Positions 9,833 through 20,619 of a DNA stretch of 64,000 nt are shown one piece after another. The position numbers and the translations under genes were made by a program. Source of the stretch: Dendrocalamus latiflorus (taxonomy: Eukaryota > Streptophyta > Magnoliopsida > Poales > Poaceae). The stretch's first letter is position 1, and the number at the start of each line of letters is the position of its first letter. The notes under the pieces are model-generated. The model made no database searches. It was not told the origin of the DNA and was given only the letters and a program-made list of their open reading frames with translations. Where the stretch lies: NCBI GenBank assembly GCA_017311315.1, contig CM029664.1, forward strand, positions 21,960,302 through 22,024,301, written 5' to 3'.

Positions 9833-10752
9833 TGGCAAGAGCTTTATTACTCTCTTTTCTTTCGAAGAGTTATATTACTCTTTGGCAGCTTTGTATCCGT
9901 AGATATGTTTATGTTAAACTGCTTAAGCAAAAGATAATGGATCAAAGAAGGAAGAAGCCAAGCATAAAAAAGATATATTCTTCTTCTCATTAATTCAATT
10001 TTGATCAAAGAGTTGTATTACTCTTTCAAAGCTTTGACATGGTAAGATTACTTTAATTTGTTCTGATTAATAGTACATCTCGGGTACTACCAAACACAAA
10101 AGTAGGAAATGTGATCACTCACTGTAAAAACATGATATATTTTAGTCCGCCAAAGTTCATATTGTGAGCACTTGAGAAATGTTTGCCAGCCGCGACCATT
10201 CCGGCTGTCGGATCATATCCGACGCGGCCGCCGGAGCCGGAGAGCGCGAGCACGCGAACCACGATGCCACGGCCGACCGCAAACCAGAGCTGAATTTGAT
10301 CTTCTTGCTTCCCATGAGTAACAAATTAACAGCGACGACCCAGCAGAACTTCCTTTAACACACACTTCTTCACTTTGGGCACTGCCAAGTGCGAACTAAC
10401 GGATCCAAGCTTTGTTGCTTCGCTCTGTGTGGGTTATGTGTTTTCTTCCAGTGATCGATGAGTTGCACTTGCCCTTGCAGTTGCAGACTACTATATATAT
10501 AGCATTGCCAAGAACATGATGTGCTTGCAGCTTGCATGGGAATCAAGTTAGAAATGGGGACAGAATTGCGTTTGCCAAGTGTATTAAACAGAAATTTCGC
10601 GCGTAATTAGTACATGTGTAACTGTACACCTCCATCGGCAACAGCTTCTTTTGGATGGTCAGGGTCAGCAGAGAATATTGTTTACTTCAGCATATCCAGT
10701 TAAATTAACCAGGTGCCGATTAAATCTTCACGAATTTTAGACTAATTAATTT
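9833..10752. other. Low-copy-looking interval, no gene recognised
   Basis: No family is recognised on either strand. The first half is AT-rich. Near 10190-10270 there is a short GC-rich stretch with GCGGCCGCCGGAGCC, and near 10490 a TATATATATA motif that could be a core promoter on the plus strand, but nothing convincing is encoded before the LTR begins at 10753. It may be old intergenic or promoter sequence separated from its gene by Copia element 1. Confidence 0.4.
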
Positions 10753-10968
10753 TGAGAGACCATGTGGAGGTGACCCCATGTTTGTGATAAGTAATGGACC
10801 CTAGTTTTAGAAAACATTGAGTTTGGTTTTTGAAGTTTGTGCTGTCTTTGCAAAGTCATAAGCCTTAGAGAGTGGTCGGCAGACCGTTTAAGACCACGTT
10901 GTGCCGTTTACGACCACGTTGTGTGTCGTCGTGGTCGGCTGGAAGATTTACGACTACGTTATCCATGG

Positions 10969-11214
10969 TCGGAAGCTTCGACTGGCCATGGTCGAGAGTC
11001 GGAAGCTTCGGTTGGCCGTGGTCGGAAGTCGGAAGCTTCGGTTGGCCATGGTCGGAAGTCGGACGCTTCCATTGGCCATGGTCAGAAGTCGGAAGCTTCA
11101 TTTGGTAGTGGTCAGAAGTCGGAAGCTTTGGATGGCCGTGGTTGGAAGTCAGATGCTTCGATTGGCCGTCGTCGGAAGTCAGAAGCTTCAATTGGCCATG
11201 GTTGGAAGTCAGAT
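10969..11214. repeat. 30-bp tandem array in the U3 part of the LTR
   Basis: About eight units of the form TCGGAAGCTTCGGTTGGCC + GTGGTCGGAAG, with an exact 30-bp period and progressive divergence to the right. Because 30 is a multiple of 3, it keeps a frame open and produces a spurious 192-codon repeat protein; I do not call it a gene. Diverged derivatives continue to about 11640. Confidence 0.88.
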
Positions 11215-12230
11215 GAAGCTTCAACCGCTACGGTCGGTGGTCAAAAGCTTCGACCGCTGCGGTCGGCAATTGAAGCTACGGTCAGTAGTCGAAAGCGGTT
11301 TTCGACCACGTTGTCGTCAGACGGGTCTTCGACCACGTTCGGTAGTCGAAAGTGGATTTTGACCATGTTGTCGGCAGACAGGTCTTCAACCATGTTGTCC
11401 GTGATTGGTAGTTGAAAGTGGATTTTTGACCACGTGGTCGGTAGCTTCGACCGCCGTGGTCGGTGGTCGGTAGCGTCTATCTTAGCGGTCAGAAGTGGTT
11501 GCGATCAGCTCCGGCAAGTCGTAGCATCTGTCTTAGCGGTCGAAAGTGGTTGCGATCAGCTCTGGTAAGACGTAGCTTCGACTTTAGCAGTCAGAAGTGG
11601 TTGCGATCAGCTCGAGTAAGTCGTAGCTTGTGGTAGCAATAATCGTAGCAGCCTTGTGTGTGGTCGAAGGCTGCTAGCGATGGTCGTAGCTTCTGTTCTC
11701 GTGGTCGTACCGACCTCTGGGGTAGTCGTGTCATCTTGCTAGGTGGTCGTATCTAGCTAGGAGTTACTCTAGTGCTACGAGTACCTTTTATCCAGTAATT
11801 TCAAGTGGTTGTAAGTGGTTTACGACCAGTTGGGGTGATTTTTGAGTACATTCTTCTGATGCAGATTTATGATCTCAGTGTTTTGTGTGGTGCAATGTGA
11901 TGCTTTGCTTGTCAGTGGTGCTTGCACGACTTTGGAAGTAGGTCATGGTGAGGCTGGAAGGATCAGGACTAGACACAGGTGGTGTTGAGGTCCAGAACGA
12001 TCGGAAGAAGCCAAAGATGACTTGGGCTGCCAGGTAGTTGCGAGCGTGGGAGGCAAGCAAACAAGAAGCTTCCAGGAAGATGCCTAAGGGGCAATTTGGT
12101 GAATTGACTCAGGCCTGCAAAAGGAAGCGGTTTATGTTAAAGCATTGTGCTCTATCTTTGCTAGCGGGTTGTCATGTGTGTAAAACCCGATGTTAGTTGG
12201 GGTTAACGGGTTACCCCCGCTACTGAAGAC

Positions 12231-12239
12231 TATAAATAG
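12231..12239 (+). promoter_or_regulatory. TATA box of Copia element 1 LTR
   Basis: TATAAATAG, preceded by GGTTAACGGGTTACCCCCGC, the counterpart of the CGGGT/GTTAGCC block before the TATA box of the sister LTRs. Transcription would start about 30 bp downstream, leaving an R-U5 leader of about 1.1 kb in the LTR. Confidence 0.6.
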
Positions 12240-13357
12240 GAGGGTAGAGCACTAGTGCTTGTGTGGTTGTTTGGTGAAGCACTGGAGTTTTATTTTCTAT
12301 TCTTGTGTGAGTTGTTCTCTGTGTTGGAGTGCTTGTGCTCCTGGTCCTCCTGGATGGAGTGGCTGTAGAAACCTCCATAAGTGCAATACATCAATCTTTG
12401 TGCTTCTATTTGAGTTCTTTTGTCTGTTTGATGTTTGGATGATTTGATTGCGCTTTCTCGGTTCTATATTATCTTCTCTTTTCTTCTGTCTGAGAGATTG
12501 TGCTTGCTTGGTATGTTCCAGATCTGACTTGCTCTGTGCTGGGAATCATCCTCAAAGCCACCTTAGCTAGTCTATTCCCGAGAGCAAGGTTTGATCATAG
12601 TTCATCTTCCTCTCAGACATGGTTGGAAGCATTCTCCGTGATTTCTAGCAGAGATCTCGATTTTGTTGCCAATCTTTCAATTAATTGTCAGTGCAACTTC
12701 TGGAGATCTTTATCTTTCTGTGTGCAATGTTTCTTGGCCGTTTATTCTCTGAGTTCTTGGTCTTGCGGGTGTGCACCTCTCGACCTTCCTCTATTTCGTC
12801 GGATGCGCTAAGACCACGGCTATTTCTGTCAACTTCTTGTCTTCTGGTATTTCTGGTCTTATGTAGTCAAAATCTATGCAAAGCCTTGTCTAGTACATCG
12901 ACCGGATTTACGAGAATGTTGGTTTCGACCATGGTCAAGTACCAGACCGCATCGCACCCTTTTCGACCACGCTGATCCTCTGTCGCGGTTATCTAGTTTC
13001 GACCACGTTAATCGTTCGACCACCTGTTGGCTTACGATCACGTGATTATGACCAGAGAACTGATTGTCTTCTTTCGAGTTGGTTGATCGATCACAAGTTG
13101 GCGTTTGACCACTCTGTACACAGACAGTCACTCGCTTGGTCGTTTCGACCACGGCAGAGAGTTTTCGACTGCTCTGGACTTCTTTGGCTAGCGTCTGTTT
13201 TTGATCTGTTTTTTTGTGGTTTCCAATGAGCATTCAATCTCTAACTTCATAGCTCTATAGCTATTAGAGAAGAAGGGTTGTGTGAATACCTGGGGAGGTT
13301 TTAAGGCACCATTCACCAGCGCCCCCCCCCCCCCGGTTGCCTATTCGGTCCTACAAG

Positions 13358-13370
13358 TGGTATCAGAGCC
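13358..13370 (+). other. Primer-binding site (initiator tRNA-Met)
   Basis: TGGTATCAGAGCC two bases after the LTR end. TGGTATCAGAGC is the classical complement of the plant initiator methionine tRNA 3' end used to prime reverse transcription of copia elements. Confidence 0.9.
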
Positions 13371-13411
13371 GGTTAGCTCTTTGCAATAGATCTTAACCGG
13401 TCTTTGGAGCC

Positions 13412-16410
13412 ATGGCAACAGACAAGTATTCCACCAAGCCTCCTATCTTCGATGGGATCGACTATCCCTTTTGGAAGAGTAGGATGGAGTCTTACATACA
13501 GGCTCAGGGCTATGCAATCTGGAGGAAGGTGAAAACTCGATTTGTTGTTCCTGCCGATGAGCACATCACAGCGGTGAATACGCCAAATGTGGAGGCAAAT
13601 GTCAAAGCAAGGAACATCATAATCCAAGGTCTTAGCAGAAACGAGTTTGATCTCATTTCTCATCTTTCGTTGGCCTAAGATATTTGGGTGACCCTCGATG
13701 CATACCATGAGGGCACTACCCAAATCAAGACCGTAGGACAGAACCAATACAAGAGAAAGTACAACAAGTTTGAGATGCTCGCTGGTGAGTCCTTAGATGA
13801 GTGCTTTGCCAGATTTTACAAGATTTTGAGCAACCTCCGAGCAGTTGGTCTTACATACCCTGGCTTGGACAATGCTCGTCAAATGCTTTCTATTTTAGAC
13901 CTGCGAGTTTGGGAGATAAAAGTGACCACCATCAAGGACATGACTAACCTCTCGACCTTGACTCTTGATGCATTGTACTCACGCCTCAAGACTCACAAGA
14001 TTGACATTGTCTCTCGTAAGTCAAAATCACAGTGATGGCTTTGGCCACCGATCCCAGTCCTGCCTCCGGAGCATCTTTTAATGGTGCTTCTGGCTTTTCT
14101 TTAGCCGCTCTCTGTGAAATTAGTGATGATCAAATTGAGCAGCTTCTAGAGAATGAGCTAGCCCTCTTAGCTAGAAAATTTTCATATGCTTACAAGAGGG
14201 TTAGGGAGATAAAAAGAGGAGGGCCAATGATTTGTTTTGAGTGTGGTGGCCCCAACCACATTCGGTCAAATTGCCCCAAGCTAGAGAAGGGAAAGAACGA
14301 CTATGGCGACGTAAACAAGAATGACTACATCAACAAGAACCGCAACAAGAAGCTCCCAACTCGTGCCCAAGGCAAAGAGAAGAAGTACCGTAATCTTGGC
14401 AAAGCCAAGAAGATCTTCCACCGTATCCTCACCACCTTTGATGACATCAGCTTCAGCGACATGGAAGGATGGAGCGACGACAACGGCAAGGATGATCAAG
14501 ACAAGAATGCCAAGGATGGCAACGACTTCATCAGCATGTGTTTCATGGCCAATGAGACTGACATCAGCGATAGCGAACTCTACAGCGACTCCGATGAGGT
14601 ATGCCCCTCCTACGACCAGCTCAACGATGCATTTCTCAAGCTAGGGAAATTTTATGCTAGATCTAGAGCTAGGTGTGGTGATCTAGAGAAGGAAGTAGAG
14701 AGCTTGTCATGGGAGTTTACTTCACTTAGATCTGCTTCCTCCCGTGACGATTGTGATGTTTGTACTTCTTTGCCGGATGATATGGAGAAGCTAAGGACCT
14801 CTCATGATAATGTGCTTACTGAATTAGACTTGTTTAAGGTGGAGAATGTTAGTCTGCTAGCCGAGATAGAAATGACTAGAGTAGCATCTATTTCATCTGA
14901 TTCTATTAAGACTATATTTTGCACCTCATGTGAGGATAAGGACAATGCTTTTAGAGGTCTTTACACTATGCTTCTGGATCTTCCTGAAACTTGTGAAAGT
15001 TGCAATAATTTGAAGATTAACTTAAAAAAAGGCAGATCATAAAATTGCAGAAATGCAAGCTACTTTGCTTGAGCCTATTGTGTCTTGTGTCAATTGTCCT
15101 AGATTAATTGCTGAACTTGAATCTGTTTCTAAACAATTTCAAGACATGTGTGATCAAAACAAGAAAATGGCTCAATACGCTTCTAAGGCTCCTGTTAGCT
15201 CACCTTGCAATAACTGTGAAAAACTAAAATCTGAATTGGTTGCATTGGATGATAAATGTGTGAAGCTACCTAAGGACTTACTAGAGAAACCTCAATTTAA
15301 TTGTTCTTTCTAAGCTGAAGTGGGGGAGAAATCTAAGGAAATGCTAGAGACCTTTAGGCGGAGTCACGAGAACCTAAAGGATAGGATTATGACTGCCTCC
15401 TGTGTATCTTGCGAAATCCTCAAGATTGAGGTGGCCATGCACAAGGAGAGATATGCACGTGCTATTCAATCTTCTGCCTCTGGATCTTCTTCTCCTCCTG
15501 GTGTCTCTTCTTCACCTTCTCCCTACTCTTCCTATGCCTCTCTCTTTCAGGAGTGTCAGTACCTTATGAATACTCTTAAAAGATTTGTTGGAGGTAAGAA
15601 AAAGCTGAATCTTATTCTAGACAAATACAAAATTTGCAAGTTCAATCAAGGTCTAGAATATGATTTCTCAGAGGATGTGAGGAAGCATCCACTGCTGTTT
15701 TAGACCTATAGCAGCATGTGTGATAGAGGTTGAACCCAAAACTAAGAAAATTGAGTTCAAATCTGCGGGCTTTGTCCAAGGGATCTCTGACGGTAAGGTG
15801 GTACCACCTATTGCTTTGACCTCTCAGAAGGTGAAGCCTCATCATGCTACTTAGACCTCCCAGAAGGTGAAGTATCAGTATACCTTCTATCAAAAGGATG
15901 GACATGGTATTGAGAGATGCTTCAGACGCGCCAAGATTGCGCGGAGAGACCGTGTTCGCACTCTTAAGCGTATTCAGGGTCAGCCTCAGACTCTAAGTGC
16001 ACCTAAGACCAATACAAGGTATAGAGTTATAGAAAACTCTGTTGAGGTGTTTAGGCAGCATCGAGGACTTGGTTTTTCTGCTTATATTTTTGGTCCTCGA
16101 GTTGCTTCTAGTCAGGATATTTGTCGTCCTGAGGGAGGGTAGATCTCATTTCCCCCATCAAGATAGCTATCTGCGGCGTGATCAGCATGTTGTTGTTGGT
16201 CAAACTCGCTCTTCTATAGAAGTCGGATCCGGCAGCAGATTCAAGTCTGCTCTTAGACCTTCTAGCTTTCTGAGAAACGGAGAGCGTAGGATAGTTAGAG
16301 GTCATTCAGGTGTGACTGCTTCTTCTGCTCATCATGTGACTCAGTACCGGGTTCCTAAGTCTGTTCTCATTTACCCCAGTACTGAGCTGCAGATGTTGTT
16401 CTCTTGTTGA
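13412..16410 (+). pseudogene. gag: gag of Copia element 1, disrupted
   Basis: The ATG at 13412 opens the nucleocapsid/matrix polyprotein (MATDKYSTKPPIFDGIDYPF). The UBN2/gag-type N-terminal part is followed by a CCHC knuckle near 14233-14274 (CFECGGPNHIRSNC), an acidic segment, and coiled coil with repeated CxxC pairs (e.g. TCESCNNL, SCVNCPRL, PCNNCEKL, SCVSCEIL). A Cys/His-like C-terminal part (FYQKDGHGIERCFRRAK) lies near 15890. Stops interrupt at about 13676, 14033, 15311 and 15701, and a frameshift in an A-run near 15024 breaks the frame. Compared with the copy at 43957, the domains are colinear. It ends at a TGA (16408-16410) where the pol frame takes over by a shift of -1. Confidence 0.85.
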
Positions 16411-19400
16411 CTCAGGTTCGCTGGGCTAGGAAGGGAGAGGTTTGGCTTGTCGACTCTGGGTGTTCTCATCACATGACCGGAGACTCCTGTTGGTTCTCTT
16501 CCTAGTCCAAGCTCCAAGCGATGAGACGATCACCTTCGGAGATGCCTCGTCTGGTCGAGTCATCGCAAAAGGTACTGTGCACATTAATTATTCCTTTATT
16601 CTTAAAGATGTTGCCTTAGTGAGTAAGCTACAATATAATTTGTTTTCTGTTTCTCAGCTTACTGATGACAATTTCGAGGTAAGTTTTAAGAAAAAAGCTT
16701 GCGAAATTCTTGATTCTTCGGGGAGTCTTGTTTGCGGGATTTCTAGATTTGGGAGGATATTTTGTGCTAATTTGGTTGAGTCTTCTAACGATCCTCTCAG
16801 GTGCTTAGTTGCGTCAGAGTCCCGTGATCTCTCCTTTTAGCATAGGAGACTTGGTCACATTGGTTTTGATCATTTGACTCGAGTTAACAGTCACGGTCTC
16901 ATACGTGGTCTACCCAAACTCAAGATGGTCAAAGACTTAGTTTGTGCTCCTTGCCGACATGGCAAAATGGTTGCTGCTTCTCATCCCCCAGTCACTGTGA
17001 CTATGACCGATGCACCAGGATAGCTTCTTCACATGGACACAGTTGGTCCAGCTAGGGTGCAGTCAGCGGGAGGGAAGTGGTATGTTTTTGTTGTGGTCGA
17101 TGACTTCTCGAGGTTTTCTTAGGTGTTTTTCTTAGCCTCGAAGGATGAGACGTTCAGTCATTTTCGAGGTTTGTTTAGTAGGCTTTCTATTGAGCTCCCT
17201 AGTGCCTTACGAGCGATCTGCAGTGACAATGGCACAAAACTCAATAATTTCTACTTTGAGAAGTTCTGTGATGAGACAGGTGTAGAGCATCAGTTCTCTT
17301 CTTTGCACGTCCCCCCAGCAAAATAGCGTCATGGAGAGGAAGAACCGTACCTTGATCGAGATGGCCAAGGCGATGCTAGATGAGTACACTACACCTAGGA
17401 TATTTTGGGCTGAGGCTATAGCCACCGCGTACCATGTTTCAAACAGAGTTTTCCTGAGGGCACACTTGCATCGAACTTCTTATGAGCTGAGATATGGGTG
17501 AAAGCCCAGTGTTTCTCATTTTCACGTGTTTGGTTGCAAGTGTTTTATCTTGAAGTCTGGGAACCTAGATAAGTTCGAGTCACGATCTAGTGATGGTATC
17601 TTTCTGGGTTACTTGACTTCTTCGCTGGCTTTTAGAGTCTGGAACTACGAGACTAGCAAAATGGTAGAGACTTGTGAGGTGACTTTCGATGAGGCCAGTC
17701 CTGGCACTAGGCCTGACGTCTCAGGTTCTGTAGTGCAGTCTGAGACCATCTTTATGGATGATGAGGAGGATGAAGATGAAGGTTGTCTACCTGATCCAGT
17801 ACATCCATCCCTTGAGATGCCTGCTTCTACCACTGCACCTCAGGGAGATCAGCCTCTCCTTCCAGACCTTCTAGAGTTAGTGGCTCTGTTCCTACCCGTC
17901 AGCTCATGAGGTAGAGGCCACTTCCTCTTCTCATTCAGGACCTCCCCACACATCCAGAATCGTTATCGTTCAGAACAGATCATAGGAGATCTATTTGAGC
18001 GCGTCACACGCTCAAAATCTGGCTTGTCTCACTTCTGTCTTCATTCTGAACCTAAGGATGTTTGTCATACTCTTTCTGATGAGTCTTGGGTAAATACCAT
18101 GCATGAGGAGTTAGAAAACTTTGAGAGGAACAAGGTCTGGTCGCTTGTTGACCCCCTAGAGGTCATAATGTTATAGGTACCAAGTGGGTCTTCAAAAACA
18201 AGTAGAGTGAGGATGGGGTAGTCATTTGAAACAAGGCTAGACTGGTAGCTCAGGGTTTCTCCTAGGTGAGGGTTTAGATTTTGAGGAGACGTTTGCTCCT
18301 GTAGCTAGGCTAGAGGCCATTAGGATTTTGCTTACATTCGCAACGTCTAAGGGCTTCAAGCTGTACCAGATGGATGTCAAGAGTGCCTTCCTCAATGGGT
18401 ATATTGAGGAAGAGGTCTATGTTAGACAGCCTCCAAGTTTCGAGAACCCCAAATACCCAAACCATGTCTACAAGCTTTCCAAAGCCTTGTATGGACTTAA
18501 GCAAGCCCCTAGAGCTTGGTATGAGAGGCTTAAGTCCTATTTGTTGAGTCATGGGTTTGAGATGGGTAAGGTAGACAAGACCTTGTTCATTCGCAAGCAT
18601 GGCAATGACTTTCTACTTATCCAGATTTATGTGGATGACATCATCTTTGGCGGCTCTTCTCATGCTCTTGTTTCACAGTTCTCGGATGTCATGAGCACCG
18701 AGTTTGAGATGAGCATGATGGGTGAGTTGACCTTCTTCCTTGGCTTCCAGATCAAGCAGACTCGGGAGGGTACTTTCTTGCATCAGGGCAAGTACACTTG
18801 TGACCTCCTGAGACGCTTTGACATGAGTGATGGCAAGCCGGTGTCAACTCCAATAGCATCAACAGCTTCACTTGACCCAGATGAGGATGGCGAGCCAATT
18901 GATCAAAAAGAGTACAGAAGCATGATTGGCTCTCTCTTGTACCTCACTACCTCGAGACCGGACATACACTTCTCTGTGTGTCTTTGTGCTCGGTTTCAGG
19001 CTTCTCCTCGTGTATCTCACCGCCAGGGGGTGAAGTGCATCCTTCGGTACCTTTGAGCTACCATTGACTATGTTATCTGGTATTCTTCCTCTTCCTGTCT
19101 TTGAGCTTACTCAGACGCAGACTTTGCTAGCTGTAGGATAGATAGGAAGAGCACTTCTGGCACCTGCAATTCATTAGCACTTCTCTTGTCTCTTGGTCTT
19201 CTAGGAAGTAGCCCGGTGTTGCATAGTCCACCGCAGAGGCTGAGTACGTTGTTGTCGCCAGTTGCTACAGCCAGGTACTTTGGATGGGTTCGACCCTGCA
19301 GGACTTTGGATGGATGTCAAGAGTGCCTCATCAATGGGTATATTGAGGAATAGGTCTATGTTAGACAGCCTCCAGGTTTCAAAAACCCCAAATACCCAAA

Positions 19401-20619
19401 CCATGTCTACAAGCTTTCCAAAGCCCTGTATGGACTTAAACAAGCCCCTAGAGCTTGGTGTGAGAGGCTTAAGTCCTATTTGTTGAGTCATAGGTTTGAG
19501 ATGGGTAAGGTAGACAAGACCTTGTTCATTCACAGGCATGGCAATGACCTTCTTCTGATCCAGATTTATGTGGATGACATTATCTTTGGTGGCTCATCTC
19601 ATGCTCTGGTTTCTCAGTTTTCTGATGTCATGAGCACAGAGTTTGAGATGAGCATGATGGGCGAGTTAAGTTTCTTTCTCGGCTTTCAGATCAAGCAGAC
19701 TAGGGAAGGTACATTCTTCCATTAAGGCAAGTACACTCGAGACCTCCTGAGATGCTTTGATATGAGTGACAGCAAGCCGGTGTCAACTCCAATGGTGTCA
19801 TCAGCTTCACTCGATCCAGATGAGGATAGCGAGCCAGTAGATCAAAAGGAGTATTGAAGCATGACTGGTTCCCTTCTATACCTCATGAACTCGAGGCCAG
19901 ACATACACTTTGTTGTATGTCTGTGTGCTCGATTCCAGGCCTCTCCTCGCGTATCTCACCGCCAGGCGGTGAAGCACATCTTCAGGTACCTTCGAGCTAC
20001 CATAGATAATGGTATCTAGTACTCTTCATCTTCCTGTCTTTCCCTCAGAGCCTTCTCCGACACAGAATTTACTGGCTGTAGGATAGATAGGAAGAGCACT
20101 TATGGCACTTGCCAATTCATTGGCACTTCTCTTGTCTCTTGGTCTTCTAGGAAGTAGTCCAGTGTTGCACAGTTCACCGCAAAGGCCAAGTATGTTGCTG
20201 CCACTACTTGCTGCAGTCAGGTGCTTTGGATGGTGTCGACCTTGTGAGACTTTGGGTTAGTCATAGATAGTGTTCCACTCTTCTGTGATAACACTTCTAC
20301 CATTAACATTACCAAGAACCCAGTGCAACACTCCAGGACCAAGCACATAGATATTAGATATCATTTCCTTAGAGACTATGTGGAAAAGGGTGACATAGTG
20401 CTTCAGTTTGTGAAGAGTGACCACCAGTTGGCTGACATCTTTACCAAGCCTTTAGATAGCTCGAGGTTTTCGACCTTGTGGGGAGAGCTTGGGGTGGTCT
20501 GCCTTATGGATTATTGTGAGGGGGAGCTTCTTACTTTTATGTATCTCATTGTTTATATGCTCTTGTTTCATTCTGTTGCATTTCATGAGGGTGCATTCGG
20601 GTTAGTCTTTCTAGTATAG
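16411..20619 (+). pseudogene. pol: pol of Copia element 1 (PR-IN-RT-RH, with an internal RT/RH duplication)
   Basis: Protease motif VWLVDSGCSHHMTGDS lies near 16440. The GAG-pre-integrase/zinc-finger part is near 16840-17010, and the integrase core near 17035-17340 (MDTVGP ... SDNGT ...). GIFLGY lies near 17600. RT from about 18100 has MDVKSAFLNG, YGLKQAPRAWY and the catalytic YVDDIIFGG near 18630. RNase H-like sequence follows. At 19310 the sequence returns to MDVKSA and a second, partly degraded RT/RNase H copy follows, ending with the family C-terminus (HIDIRYHFLRDYV ... DIFTKPLD) near 20340-20460. Many stops are CAG-to-TAG or TGG-to-TAG relative to the sister copy. Not functional. Confidence 0.87.
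18369..20250 (+). repeat. Direct tandem duplication (about 941 bp) of RT-RNase H within pol
   Basis: TGGATGTCAAGAGTGCC occurs at 18369 and again at 19310, and the following ~940 bp are the same sequence with scattered substitutions and small indels. Copy 1 runs through the RNase H tail to GGACTTTGG, and copy 2 begins at once with ATGGATGTC; both junction sequences contain GGATG, a short microhomology. The second copy then continues into the true 3' end of pol. Confidence 0.88.

Larger units (their letters stand above)
10753..13355 (+). repeat. 5' LTR of Copia element 1
   Basis: Starts TGAGAGACCATGTGGAGG and ends TTCGGTCCTACA, followed two bases later by the primer-binding site. At 2603 bp it is longer than the sister LTRs (about 1760-2170 bp), partly because of the 30-bp array and other GACCACG/GGTCGTAG-type repeats between 10870 and 11760. 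A run of Cs occurs at 13322-13334 just before the LTR end, where sister LTRs have a shorter C run. Confidence 0.88.

Noticed and set aside
10480..10560. Plus-strand gene promoter with TATATATATA
   Set aside because: A TATA-like run is present but the next ATG opens only a very short frame and the interval ends in an LTR; no gene can be supported.
10837..11415. 192-codon open frame and overlapping repeat frames
   Set aside because: Produced by the 30-bp array in the Copia LTR (a multiple of 3). It lies upstream of the LTR TATA box and has no recognisable domain.
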